Assembly (NCBI RefSeq): GCF_020520425.1
Contig: NC_079490.1
Span: forward strand, 2,418,001 to 2,482,000
Reading direction: 5' to 3'
Length of the DNA: 64,000 nucleotides
From: Spinacia oleracea
Taxonomy: Eukaryota; Streptophyta; Magnoliopsida; Caryophyllales; Amaranthaceae
Shown: positions 28,714 through 39,100 of the stretch, piece after piece
Position numbering within the stretch: the first letter of the stretch is position 1
Layout of the letters: every line of letters starts with the position of its first letter
Notes under the pieces: model-generated
Seen by the model: only the letters and a program-made list of their open reading frames with translations
Databases searched by the model: none
What the model was told of the DNA's origin: nothing
Program-made: the position numbers and the translations under genes

Positions 28714-31700
28714 CTAAGGTGAAGTGAGTTGCCTCAAGTTAAACTTCGACAGCTCTTTGTATTTCTCTACGACACCAATCAAGCACACGGTCTGCAGAAA
28801 GCAAAGTCGAAAAATAAGAATCAGGAGGATTTAAGGAAAGAACTAGTAATGCACGGTTTCATTAGAAAAAATAACAATTAGTGATTCAAATGTTACATTA
28901 ATATGAGTGGTAATGGATAATTTCAAAGCGGACATTAGTTAATAATATTAATTTTCAATGCCAACAACTCAAAAAGGAGTTGTATTTAGATGTAATTAAA
29001 AAAAAAGGGAGTCACTTCGTAATTTACTCTGCATTAAATATTTTGAAATCATTATTGTTTCCAAGAAACATAAATGAGTGGTTGCACTTAATTTCTAAAA
29101 AAACATTAAATTAAAATATGAATAAAAGGAAAAAAACTGCGCTATAGTATAATATATAGATATAGACTAGAACAAATAACATATTCTTTATGTACCTTGA
29201 CAATTTGGACAATTATAGTCTTGTCTGGATTTTTGAGATCTACTTTGTGTGGTTCAGGAACAGATTTCGCAACAGCGTCTATTATCTTCATCCTCTCGAT
29301 GCCAGAATTGGCACGTGCATCGTATTGAACAGCAAACTGAAGAAAAGAATCCAAAACAAATCAGTTATCTGATTTATAAGAGGTCCACAAGAACATCATT
29401 ATTAAAGTTGATGGAACTCTAAGAAGCACCAATTTCAACTTTCTAGCTAAAAAAATTTGCAGATAGGTATATTCCCATGTCAATTACTCCATAGTTAAAA
29501 ACCCACAGTTCATCTACATTCGAATACACGACGAAGAAGAAGTCACGCCATCAGTAAGCTGGCATTGTTTGTGAAGTTCAACATGCATAACATTGGCTCC
29601 TAGGCTCCGTTTGGTTTGGCGTAAAATGTTTTAGTGAAAAATGATTTTCCATGGAAAACCTTTTTCAAGGAATAACACAATTCCAAACTAGTTTTACTTT
29701 GTTTGGTTCCTTACAAGAAAATTAATAGAAAAGAGGAAAATGGGAGAAAATGGGTGAATATTGATGGGAAGAAGGAAGATGAAGGTAAGGAGGAAAGATG
29801 GAAAAGTGGTTTTCCCGTCCTTTCAAATGGAAAATGTTTTTCTACCTTTGTGGGGAGTTATTGAAATTTGTTTTCCATCCCTTGCCAAACCAAACAACGT
29901 AAAATGATTGAAAAGAGGAAAATCGTTTTGCATGAAAACATTTTACACCCTACCAAACTGAAATCAGCCTGCACATAATACTGTATTTGAAGCATATATG
30001 GGGAAGTACCTTAACCGGTGTTCCACTGTTGACAGGGAAGTATTGTTCAATAAGTGGCTTGATAGCTCTAGAGATTTCCTCTTCAGAAGAATAGCACGAG
30101 ACTTCTACTGGTAGCACTCTCAGAAGAAACCTATAAAAATGAAAATCTTAGTGAATTTCACAACAAAAAAACTACTCATTTGCTTGTTAAATAATGATGT
30201 TATTTATATATATAAAAAAACCCCTAAAGTTGAACCTTGACATATGCTTCTTTGTTCTTGAAGCAGATTCCATCAGATGCTGTCCAATTTCTCCAGGGCT
30301 AGGGTCTCCATCCCTTTTACGCATTTGGACAATGACAACACCATTACAGCCAGTATCAATCTTGGAGAAACGCCGCTGGTTCAACATAAATTTTGTTGCT
30401 TCAAATACAAATTTGATAGAAACATATTTAAAATATTTAGCTTTACAGAAGCGGTTGGGACTTGCGGGGGGGGGGGGGGGGGGGGGGGGGGAGGGGGGCG
30501 GTTTTTCCTGGTTATCACATTAACTCACCTTGCTCTTATCTCCTAATTCTTTGAGTTCAGCTTCAATTAACCTATCAACAGACATCTCTGCATTTTGATG
30601 ATTGCTTTCTAACTTCTTGGTATCACAACACTGTTTCTTTTCTAGTGGTTCTTCATTCTCCTTGCTCTTTCCATCTTCTAGTTTAGCAACTTCTTCATCA
30701 TCACCAGCAACTTGTCCAGATCCAACACCATGCAACTCCTCCTTCTCCTTGCTTTTATCTTCATCAGCTAGTTTAGCAACTTCCCCAACATCGCCAGCAA
30801 CTTGTCCAGATCCAATCTCAACCAACTGATCATCCTTCTTAGCAGGATCAGTATTTTCTTCCACCGAACTTCCATTATTTGTACCCTCTTCTGCAACTTT
30901 TTCTGACTGGTTATCTTTCTCATTCTCGTCATCATCTTCGTCATTATCAGAAGAATCAGAGTAAGTAAACTTTATTTTTTTGTTCGCAGGTTTCTCTGGT
31001 TTCGCGGCCGGGTTAGAATCTGAATCCTTGCCATCGATCAGCTCTTCTAAAATCTAAAACAAAACCAAGATAGTACTCTTCAGGATCAAAAAGGAAAAAG
31101 AAAAAAAAACCAGAAAAGATGCAGCTACTTTTAAGTATATAAACATTTAAGTATTGAGGACATAAGACACTCCAGTTACTTCTTGTTTTTGTGCATTTTT
31201 ATGCATAAATGGAAGTACAAAGAACAAGAAGCAAGCAAGACTTGATAAATTTCAAATATCGAACAGTATGTGAGTGTCTGTGTATGTGCCAATTAAGGTC
31301 CAATATGAAACAGCTGCTTTGCAATTTTTCCTGTACAATTTATGATCTGTTGTCTGTTAGTTTAACCATAATTTTTTTGGCAGTTGACAAACTCTCATTA
31401 ATAGTGTTCTTGTGTCCAACACTTCCTTGATTCTTGTAAAATGACTTTTAGAAATATCCCAACACATTTCTTCCTTGACAATTAGAGCAGTTGTCTACCC
31501 TAAGAAACAATTGTAGTGCTTGGAAACTGTGTTTGTAGGGAAACCTCGTGATGGATTTTTATTTTAAAATTTTATACTTAGAATACTGAGTTTGGACCAG
31601 TCAAAGTGTCAAACCAATGAGAAATGCCCAGTCTATTGCTCTAACAGTCTAACCTCTTCATGCAACGCTGCAAGCATACGACTTAAGTTCTTTAAATTAA

Positions 31701-33089
31701 TACCCATTATAGGTAGCATAGATAAAAAAGGTCCACATTAAGCATGATCAGAAGATTCAGAACCCATACCTACTCAATATTTCTCAAACACTCGGTTCAC
31801 AAATATTCAACCAGTTACTCTTTTCGACAGTTTGACAAGCTCTCTTTGCTGTTTTCCCCCCTCTTTTCATCACTCTCCTTTCCTCAGTTTTAAAACAATT
31901 GTTCATTATCATTACCCCATTGCCTCAAAGAGGCTCCCATAAGAAGCGGGGTAGGGGGGGGTCGGGTGTACGCAACCTTACCCCTGCAATTTCAGAGAGG
32001 TTGTTTCCAATTGACCCAAAAGCGATAATGAGACAACAACGGGACGACCATCTTCTACTTCATGGAAAGAAAGCAAAGAGGTTTTAAGAGCCATTTTGAT
32101 TTAGTCCATTACATCCCACAGCCAAAAGAATAAATGAATCTTTGGCTCCATCGGAAATGGACAATTTTAAAACAATTGTTCTATTTAAAGAAAATTCCCT
32201 AACACGTTATTTCCATCATCATTCTTTCAGCCTAAAATACACTAATAACTCTTTGAAGCTCGCTAGTATATCACTAGCCTGAAACCTTTCAAGTTCAAAC
32301 CAACAATAAAGATCGCCGAAAATCAGCCCAACTTAGACTAGTACCCATGACCAGTTACTCAGCTAGTAAGGCTCACTAATCCAACCAGTTAATCACTTAA
32401 TAAATATATCTAAGCACAAATCAAAATTAAACCACACCCACCAAGATTGTAATTTGCAAGTTCAAATCAAACCCCATCAACAAATCATACAAAATAAAAC
32501 CATAAAATTATTTGCAGAGCTAAGATTGTAATTACACCCACCAAGATTGTAATTTGCAAGTTCAAATAAAACCCCATCAACAAATCATACAAAATAAAAC
32601 CATAAAATTATTTGCAGAGAGCTAAATTAACAAAATTAACAAAATGGAGGACATAAAAATTTAAGCTTCAACAATTAGGGTGCTAAAAATCTGTTCTTGC
32701 TTAATTAAACTAAATTAAAAAACCTTCCTGAATCTATAAATCAAAGAAAAAAAATAAACAAAAAGGAATACATACAGTATCAATGACATTGATGGCTTCC
32801 TGAGAAGCTTGGTGTTCTCTTCCACCATCACAGGTTATGAAGAACCCTTGGAATCCTGGTCTTAATGGGTTATACCCCTTCTTCTTCACTGGTTTCTGAT
32901 TAAAAAACACAAAAACCCCACAAAAAATCAAAAGAACAAAATTAGAACAGTTATTAATTAAAAAAGAGAGTTAAAATCAAGAGAATGAAATTGGGGAAAT
33001 GGGGATTTTACGTTGTGGGGTAAGTAAGATCGTTTGCGCTTCTTGGGGTCGTTGGTGGTTGCAGATTTTGCTTGATTTTCAGCACCCAT
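28714..33089 (-). CDS. TAN1: THUMP-domain protein, TAN1/THUMPD1 class (7 exons, 400 aa)
   Basis: Minus-strand coding exons in order are 33089-33012, 32895-32776, 31053-30529, 30375-30236, 30130-30010, 29336-29196 and 28791-28714; all introns are GT-AG and the total is 1203 nt. Exons 1-2 give a basic N-terminus (KKRKRSYLPHN) and then GFQGFFITCDGGREHQASQEA (41-61), diagnostic of the Tan1/THUMPD1 family. Exon 3 is a long acidic, low-complexity linker with an internal repeat. Exons 4-7 carry the THUMP domain (~242-390), including DTGCNGVVIVQMRKRDGDP, FLLRVLPVEV, FAVQYDARANSGIERM and the terminal KFNLRQLTSP. In yeast and human this protein binds tRNA and helps Kre33/NAT10 make N4-acetylcytidine at position 12 of Leu and Ser tRNAs; the same role is inferred here. 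Introns carry a SINE-like insert, a 100-bp duplication, a G26 run and a MITE. Confidence 0.9.
29602..29970. mobile_element. AGGCTCCGTTTGGT-type MITE in THUMP-gene intron 5
   Basis: The left end AGGCTCCGTTTGGTTTGGCG pairs imperfectly with the right end TACCAAACTGAAATCAGCCT. The interior carries complementary TTTTCCATGGAAAA and GGAAAATGTTTTTC words. It is one of three copies in the window; the others are at 43959-44319 and 48560-48902, both in CHLD introns. The target duplication is not clear. Confidence 0.6.
30466..30491 (+). repeat. Run of 26 G (C on the gene strand) in THUMP-gene intron 3
   Basis: Twenty-six consecutive Gs, followed by AGGGGGGCGG, lie in the intron between exon 3 (ends 30529) and exon 4 (starts 30375), 38 bp inside the exon 3 donor. 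The plus strand could form a G-quadruplex. The exact length may be a sequencing or assembly estimate. Confidence 0.85.
31905..32164 (+). mobile_element. SINE-like retroposon with 17-bp TSD
   Basis: A 260-bp insert in THUMP-gene intron 2 is bounded by a perfect 17-bp direct repeat, TTTTAAAACAATTGTTC (31888-31904, 32165-32181), a length typical of retroposition. It contains TTGCCTCAAAGAGGCTCCCA, CGGGGTAGGGGGGGGTCGG, TACGCAACCTTACCCCTGC and GAGAGGTTGTTTCC, words that recall plant Au-type SINEs. A sister copy is at 38620-38837. No clear RNA polymerase III A and B boxes could be assigned, so the SINE label is tentative. Confidence 0.6.
32435..32624 (-). repeat. 100-bp tandem duplication in THUMP-gene intron 2
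   Basis: Two nearly identical copies start CACCCACCAAG at 32435 and 32535, exactly 100 bp apart, and differ at only a few bases (for example AAATCAAACC versus AAATAAAACC). High identity implies a recent duplication. Noncoding. Confidence 0.9.
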
Positions 33090-34454
33090 TGAAAGGGAAG
33101 TTGAGTGAAGAAGGTAAAAGGGGGGGAGAAATGAAAGAAGAGGGTTTTGGGAAAACTGCTTCAATTGGATTTTAGAGTCTAAATTATAAACGCATCGTTT
33201 TAAATTGGTTTTGGGTCGTGCTAAAACAAACCCAATACATGGAACGTGGGTTCGGGTGGAACAACACAAAGGATGTCGAGTTTAGAGAATGCTTAGCTCG
33301 AGCTCGGTTCGTTATCACCTGTATAGATATATGGTTGGGCATAAAATAATATACTTTTGTCGATTTGTAATGTTTGTAGAATTGTTTGATTTTGAACATT
33401 GGTAAATGCTTTGTTGTTCGAAGGATAGAAAATCAATGTAAAATATGTATATAACGAATAAACACTTTTTTTTTTTTCATATAATAAGAGGTAGATTTTA
33501 TGAGTTACATTTAGGTCATTTGACAACTAATACACCATTTTGATTATTGGTTTATGTATATTGTCAATTTGGTAAGGAATGTTAGTATAGAGAAAGGAAA
33601 GGTCCATAAATTCAAGGCTAAGATTCGTTGGAGGTTAGCTTTCTCAACTTTAAGGTTTACGTAAGTTCAATTCACAAATACAAATATTTTGAAATAAGAA
33701 GAAAGGGTTAAGATTAATGAATTTTTATATGACGAGTGCATACGTTAAATAGCTTGTCAAATGTTGAAGTAATAACTTTTGTTGTACAAACTTTTATATA
33801 AGGCGGTCTTACACAAAAGACCACCTTGGTGTCATATAAGTTAAGCAATGAAACCAATTAGTTAAGAACTTGAATCAATTAGTTAAATACTAGAACTAAT
33901 TAGTTAAGCACTAATTAGTCCATGTGACTCCAACCTCTCACCCTAATGTGCCTTAGTGTGAGAACGGTGTGTGAACCTTAGAGAACGAATCCGCGAATAC
34001 AACTGAGCACACTGATTGCGCCGAATTATTGTTTTCAAGTTAGTGGTTCCTAATTGCCACGACACACCAAATCCTTGTTTATCTATCCTTGATGAATTTC
34101 TTGTTCCTATTTTCTTAGTTGTGTAGCCTTGAAAACCTTATGTTTCCAACATCAACCACCGTGTTATGTTACATCATATGCTTATGAGTTATGTCGTTAA
34201 CAAAATTAATACTTTATTAAAAAAAAACTCATGTTATTTGGTTGACAAAGGGAAAGCAGAGCTAAAGTTCACTAATATATGGACCTAATTTTAGTCAAGA
34301 CAAAATCCACATTACTCCACGTTCTAATCATGTTCTTATATGGCGTCTTATATTCGACCCAAATCAATAGAAGCAACAACTTGACTATTATTTCATATCA
34401 ATATTGAAGAGCTTTTTATGGGTCCAAATGCAGTTTACAACTCTTACAACACTA

Positions 34455-34781
34455 CTCCCTCTGTCCCGAAATACTTGACCTGTTTTCCTTACCGGGCCGT
34501 CCTTTAATACTTGACATGTTTCTAAAATGGAAATATTCTAACAATATTATATTATTTCTCACTCCAACCCTATTAACCCACCTACCCCCTACTCCATACA
34601 AAAAATAATTAAAAATTCAACACCTACTCTCCTTCAACCCCACCTCTTAACCCACCTCCCACTAACTACATTAAAATAATACCCCACTATCAACTACTAC
34701 CTATTAAATTAAATAAGTCAATTCAAGTTCCTTAAACTATGTGCCGGTCAAACCGGGTCGAGTATTCCGAGACGGAGGGAG
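34455..34781. mobile_element. Stowaway-like MITE, 327 bp (second copy)
   Basis: The left end CTCCCTCTGTCCCGAAATAC and right end GTATTCCGAGACGGAGGGAG are flanked by TA on both sides. It aligns with 5951-6277 in reverse orientation and has the same length. It lies about 0.8 kb upstream of the TITAN9-like start codon. Confidence 0.85.
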
Positions 34782-34806
34782 TATACGTTATTGTTCTCGG
34801 TGCGCT

Positions 34807-35112
34807 TAGAGCATCCACAATGGTAAGCTAATTTGACAATTAGCTTATCATGCCACATAAGATTTAAAGCTATTTTATTGTCTAGCTAATTTGTGCCCCA
34901 ATGGCTAGCAACTAGCTTGTTATTTAAATTTATTCCACTTGTCCACTTGTCAATTAATTATTTGGCGATTTTGAGAACTAGTTGTCAAGCAAATTAACTA
35001 ATTTGCTTGGCAAAGCTAATTTGTTATTTTCACTCCAATGGTCTAGCTATTAACTTGAAACTTTTATAAATTTCAAGCTAGAGACTAGCTACAACCATTG
35101 GATATGCTCTTA
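34807..35112. mobile_element. GAGCATC-type palindromic MITE (second copy)
   Basis: Starts TAGAGCATCCACAATGG and ends CCATTGGATATGCTCTTA. It is the reverse-oriented relative of 15226-15539, sharing for example TCTAGCTATTAACTTGAAAC against GTTTCAAGCTAATAGCTAGA. It ends 150 bp upstream of the TATA box of the TITAN9-like gene. No target duplication was identified. Confidence 0.65.
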
Positions 35113-35261
35113 CGATGAGAAATTATTTTCTTAACATAAATGTAACTTTCCAACAAAAAAATCACCTCATTATGCAATAATATATTTTTTTGATAATATC
35201 TCAAAAAAAAAAAAAATGATAATGTGTGCAAAACCTTTTGATTTTTTTTTTTTTACCGTTG

Positions 35262-35269
35262 TATAAAAA
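35262..35269 (+). promoter_or_regulatory. TATA box of the TITAN9-like gene
   Basis: TATAAAAA sits about 300 bp before the ATG. A start site about 30 bp downstream would give a CT-rich leader spliced with a donor near 35410 (TTCAAG|GTTCCG) and an acceptor at 35565. Inferred from position and sequence only. Confidence 0.5.
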
Positions 35270-35565
35270 GGCTCTTGTTCAATCCACTTCTCTCATAACG
35301 TCCTTCTCCATTTGAATTCAAGACATCTATTCTCGCGCGCCACTCACTCTCTCACTCACTCATCTTCCACTCAAAATTTCTCCATAGGAGAGCTTCATCT
35401 TCGAATTCAAGGTTCCGCATTTGCATTTCTCTCTCCTAAATCAATTTCAGCTTCCAATTTCCCAATTGTTAAGATTAGGGTTTATGTTTCGTTGTACCAA
35501 ATTTCAAATTTCCTGGTAGTAATTTCACAATTAGTAACTGAAATTTCATGTTTTTGTTGATGCAG

Positions 35566-38500
35566 ATGGAGACGCTTTACATCAAACTTTACGAAAAGTA
35601 CTCTAAACTCAAGGTTTGCTTCTCACACTCTCTTCTTCATTTCTTAATTTCTTCATTTTAGGGCTTTATTCCCCAATTTGAGAAACTTTTTGAATTTTGA
35701 ATTGATGTGGCTTTTGTCGATTAAGTTTTCCAGGGTTTCTTGCTTAAAATTGTTGTATACTTCTTCATGTGGAATTAAGGTAGCAAAGATCGTGAGTTGG
35801 ATCAAGCTAATAAAGAACAAGAAGGCTTTTTTCCCCAAATTGAGAAAATTATTGAATTTTGAGTTATAATGTAGCTTTTGTCGATGAATTTTTCTAGGGT
35901 TTCTTGCTTAAAATTGCTGTATTTTTCTTTATGTGGAATTAAGGTAGCAAAGGATCGTGAGTTGGATCAAGCTAAAAAAGAACAAGATGGCCTCTTTCCC
36001 CCCCCAATTTGAGAAAATTATTGAATTTGTGTTAATGGGGCTTTTTTGGACGATTTTTTCTAGGGTTTCTTGCTTAAAATTGTTGTCTATTTCTTTATGT
36101 GGAATTAAGGTAGCAAAGGATCACCAGTTAAATCAAGCTAATAAAGAACAAGAAGGGTTTTATTCCTCCAATTTGAGAAAATGATTGAATTTTGTGTTAA
36201 TGTGGCCTTTTTCGATGAAAATTTCTAGGGTTTCTTGCTTAAAATTGTTGTATGTTTCTTTATGTTGGAATTAAGGTATCAAAGGATCACGAGTTGGATC
36301 AAGCTGATAAGGAACAAGAAGGAAAATTCGTTGACTATATGAATGGTATTCTTTAAAAATATTAGCTTTATTCCGGTTTATGTCTAGTTTAATTTGGCCA
36401 TTCCGTTTTACTGGTTTTAGATTAGTGTTAATTTTCTCGGCTTTCGTATTTATCTAAAACTTATAGTACATTGTGGTGTATGTTTATTACACATCTTGGA
36501 TTATGGTGGTTACTCATTTTCTTTATCCCCATTTTGATCATCATTTCAGCTGCGGAAACTCTAATAAAGCATTTGAACAATGATAAAATGAGGTTGTCAG
36601 AAGTTATTGATGAACTACGGAGTGAAGTTGTTTCCCTGAGGTGTTTATCGTTCCAAGATTCACTGTGTCTAATTTGTTAACCCTCAAATTAAGCATTGTT
36701 TTTTTTTTGGTTGCAGAACTGCTAAAGACGAACAATATGATGATTTTCAGCAACGACTAATAGAGGAAAAACAAAAGAGTAAGTATAATCAACTTCTGAT
36801 TTTGTTGATAGTTGCTTTGTGTTTCCGGAATATGCCATTTAGATAACCTGTACCAGAATTGTAGGAATTAATTGCCAGAGATAAAACATTGGTATCCTTG
36901 TTATAAATTTGTACTAAAATAGTAACTTATTATTTTGGATGCTAATCATGCCATAGTAACAATTAGGATTGCTTGATGACTGGCTATATCTAGACTAAAT
37001 TGGTAGATATACGGCCCATTTGGTAACCGGTAATAATTGGTGGGAATAAAAATAAATCTAAGTGTTATTTGGTAAGAAAATAACATAATGATGTCCATGG
37101 TAATTAAATTTTGTCTCAAACTTTGGTGCTTTTCTTCATAAATTTGCATTTCCGCCTAATACCACTCCCCAAATGGTAATGGAAGTTTATAAGAAAAGAG
37201 ATAATATTGAGTGAACTTGCCTTACCATGGGAATGGAGATTGATTTTCCTTGCAAAGTTACTTACAAATTCATTTCCGTTGACACCATTTATGGCCGATT
37301 ACCAAAAGGGCCGATAGTGCTTTTGTTGCATTTGTGTTTGACTTGTGACTGTTATTGCCTTAAATATATGCAGATCGAGACCTTTCTGCGGAGGTTGAGC
37401 AACTGCGCGAGTTACAGCAAGAGATACCGAGAAGTGACCAACATGAGGAGCCAGCTATAATCAGTATGCAACATAGCCCATCCGTGTCTCGAGAAAAAGT
37501 TAACGAGTCACCAATGAGAATGACTAGGAAAAAACGTGCTAGACTTTCAATGGAAGCTAATTCTGAAACAAATAGTACAGCAAGTGGTCTTCATGCACCT
37601 TCAACAGGAAAAAAAGTATTACCAGATCAACCGATTGATATTTCCAAAGCATATTCGCAGGTATGTGTTATTGATTTTTGAGGATGGGTTAATGGGTTAT
37701 TGGGGAAGGGTTAATGGGTTATCAAGGAAGGGTTAATGGGTTATTGAGGAAGGGTTAATGGGTTTTTGAAGAAGGGTTAATGGGTTATTGATTTTTAAGG
37801 AAGGTTAATGGGTTATTGATTTTCTTAACTGATTGTTTTCTGTGTGAACATGCAGTCAGAGTGCTGTCAGGGTAACATCGATAATGAAGGTGCGTCTATG
37901 AAGTTTACCCCACTGTTCAAGTTGAGAATTTTACTGTCAAATTGCTAAACTCTTGTTAATTAACTAGTTTTCCTTTTCAATTGTAACAGGTCCTTGCAAA
38001 TGCGTGTTTCAGAATCTTGTTGAGTCCCTAATAGACATGAAAGTTTCTGTTGCTAATCATCCTGAAGGAAGATGTATACATTTAGTTCACCAGTCCAGTG
38101 GTAATTTATTATCTTCTTTTGGCATACACTATAATTTTCCACTCCCATTTTGAAAACTAGTTTTTTTTTATCCCATCAAACCTATACTTTCTAAACTAAG
38201 TGCACTTTGATTAGAGATATCTTTAGCCTTGACTTTCCACCCCATAGATTGCAATAATATTTTGTTATGTGTTGAACTTCACCCCTGTTCCAGCTGGAAA
38301 CCCTAGACATACCACCAAATATCATCATCATTATTATTTCCCTCTTTCTTGCTTTCAGGACTTCTTTTTGAAGTTAACTGCGTTTTTAGTATAATATACT
38401 ATAGTGATTTATACACATGCATACACACACATACACATGTCTTTCATGTACATTCTTTAGAGGATGGTCGTTAGGGTGCTCGTTACCGATTTCTCTTTGC

Positions 38501-39100
38501 TTGGATCATCTTATGGTCACCAACTAATTCATGGAAAGTTGTTTTTTCCCGCATAAGTGCATACACGGAACACAGTAGTATATGATAAAATTTACACTTT
38601 CAACGGATGTGATGAAATTGTGTCCATTTCTGATGGAGCCAAGATTCATTTGTTCTTTTGGCTTTGGATGTAAATATGTAATGCACTAAATCCAAATGGC
38701 TCTTTCGCTTCCTGTCCATGAAATAGAAGATGGTCGTCCCCTTATGTCCTACCCCCCCCCCCCCCTACCCCGCTTGTTGTGGGAGCCTCTTTGAGGCAAT
38801 GTGGTAATGGTAACGAATGATAATGATGAATGAACTAATGTGATGAGATTCAACTATATCTGAATAGCTTCATCAGAAAACTCAAAAATTGTCTAATTTT
38901 GATTGATTGCAGGTTATTCATTTGATTTGTTATGGAGGAACAAGGCTTCCTCAACTGGAGATGTATGGTATCATGTTTCTTCTTTGGGGGCATTTGCTAA
39001 CGTGGCTCCCGAGTGGATGCGACGAGAGATTCTCATCTTCAGCATGAGCATGTGCCGTGTTTTCTTTGAGAGGATATCTCGTTTTATCAAACACCATTAG
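35566..39100 (+). CDS. TTN9: TITAN9-like coiled-coil protein (8 exons, 296 aa)
   Basis: Coding exons are 35566-35613, 36276-36345, 36550-36640, 36717-36778, 37374-37660, 37856-37889, 37990-38100 and 38913-39100; all introns are GT-AG and the total is 891 nt. The N-terminus METLYIKLYEKYSKLK followed by a Glu/Lys-rich KDHELDQADKEQEGKF segment matches my memory of Arabidopsis TITAN9, whose loss gives giant endosperm nuclei. Residues ~20-110 look like coiled coil (LIKHLNNDKMRLSEVIDELR, RDLSAEVEQLRELQQEIP). A basic, low-complexity middle (RMTRKKRARLS, ~137-147) could be a nuclear signal. The C-terminal third (FQNLVESLIDMKVS to FIKHH) is ordered, with Trp-rich LLWRNKASSTGDVWYHVSSLG, and is probably the conserved domain. 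No catalytic motif is visible. Intron 1 carries an array of partial exon-2 copies, intron 5 a minisatellite and intron 7 a SINE-like insert. Confidence 0.75.
35661..36345 (+). repeat. Four ~165-bp tandem units carrying partial copies of TITAN9-like exon 2
   Basis: Units start with GGCTTTATTCCCCAATTTGAG-like sequence near 35661, 35824, 35989 and 36154. Each includes intron 1 DNA (TAGGGTTTCTTGCTTAAAAT), an acceptor context GGAATTAAG, and an exon-2-like segment GTAGCAAAGGATCGTGAG through CAAGAAGG. The first three segments stop about 50 bases into the exon and run straight into the next unit, so they have acceptors but no exon-2 donor. Only the last copy (36276-36345) continues to GACTATATGAATG and a donor. 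Unit 1 also lacks one base relative to the others. Confidence 0.9.
37012..37312. mobile_element. MITE in TITAN9-like intron 4
   Basis: The left end GGCCCATTTGGTAACCGGTA and right end GGCCGATTACCAAAAGGGCC form an imperfect inverted repeat. The interior has partly complementary GGTGGGAATAAAAATAAATC and CCGTTGACACCATTTATGGC. It ends about 60 bp before exon 5. The superfamily is uncertain because no target duplication was found. Confidence 0.5.
37680..37822 (+). repeat. GGGTTAATGGGTTATTGAGGAA minisatellite in TITAN9-like intron 5
   Basis: About six head-to-tail copies of a ~24-bp unit (GGAAGGGTTAATGGGTTATT) with small changes start 20 bp after the exon 5 donor. The last copies are separated by GATTTTTAA. 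Likely length-variable. Confidence 0.85.
38620..38837 (-). mobile_element. SINE-like retroposon, shortened sister copy
   Basis: Read on the minus strand it matches 31905-32164: CATTGCCTCAAAGAGGCTCC, then a G run, then GACGACCATCTTCTA, CATGGA, TTTAGTGCATTACAT, GCCAAAAGAACAAATGAATC and GGCTCCATC. The central ~80 bp of the other copy (TACGCAACC to ACAACAAC) is absent and a 14-base C run (38752-38765) occupies the junction. Flanking repeats ATGTGATGAAATT (38607-38619) and ATGTGATGAGATT (38838-38850) agree at 12 of 13 bases. It lies in TITAN9-like intron 7. Confidence 0.6.

Larger units (their letters stand above)
33090..35565. other. Divergent intergenic region between the THUMP and TITAN9-like genes
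   Basis: Both genes point outward, so this spacer holds two promoters. It contains two MITEs (34455-34781, 34807-35112), a T-rich run near 33470, and a short hairpin-like segment (GGCGGTCTTACACAAAAGACC) near 33803. The TITAN9-like side has a TATA box at 35262 and a 5' UTR with an intron ending directly before the ATG (GATGCAG|ATG at 35566). No other gene seen. Confidence 0.5.
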
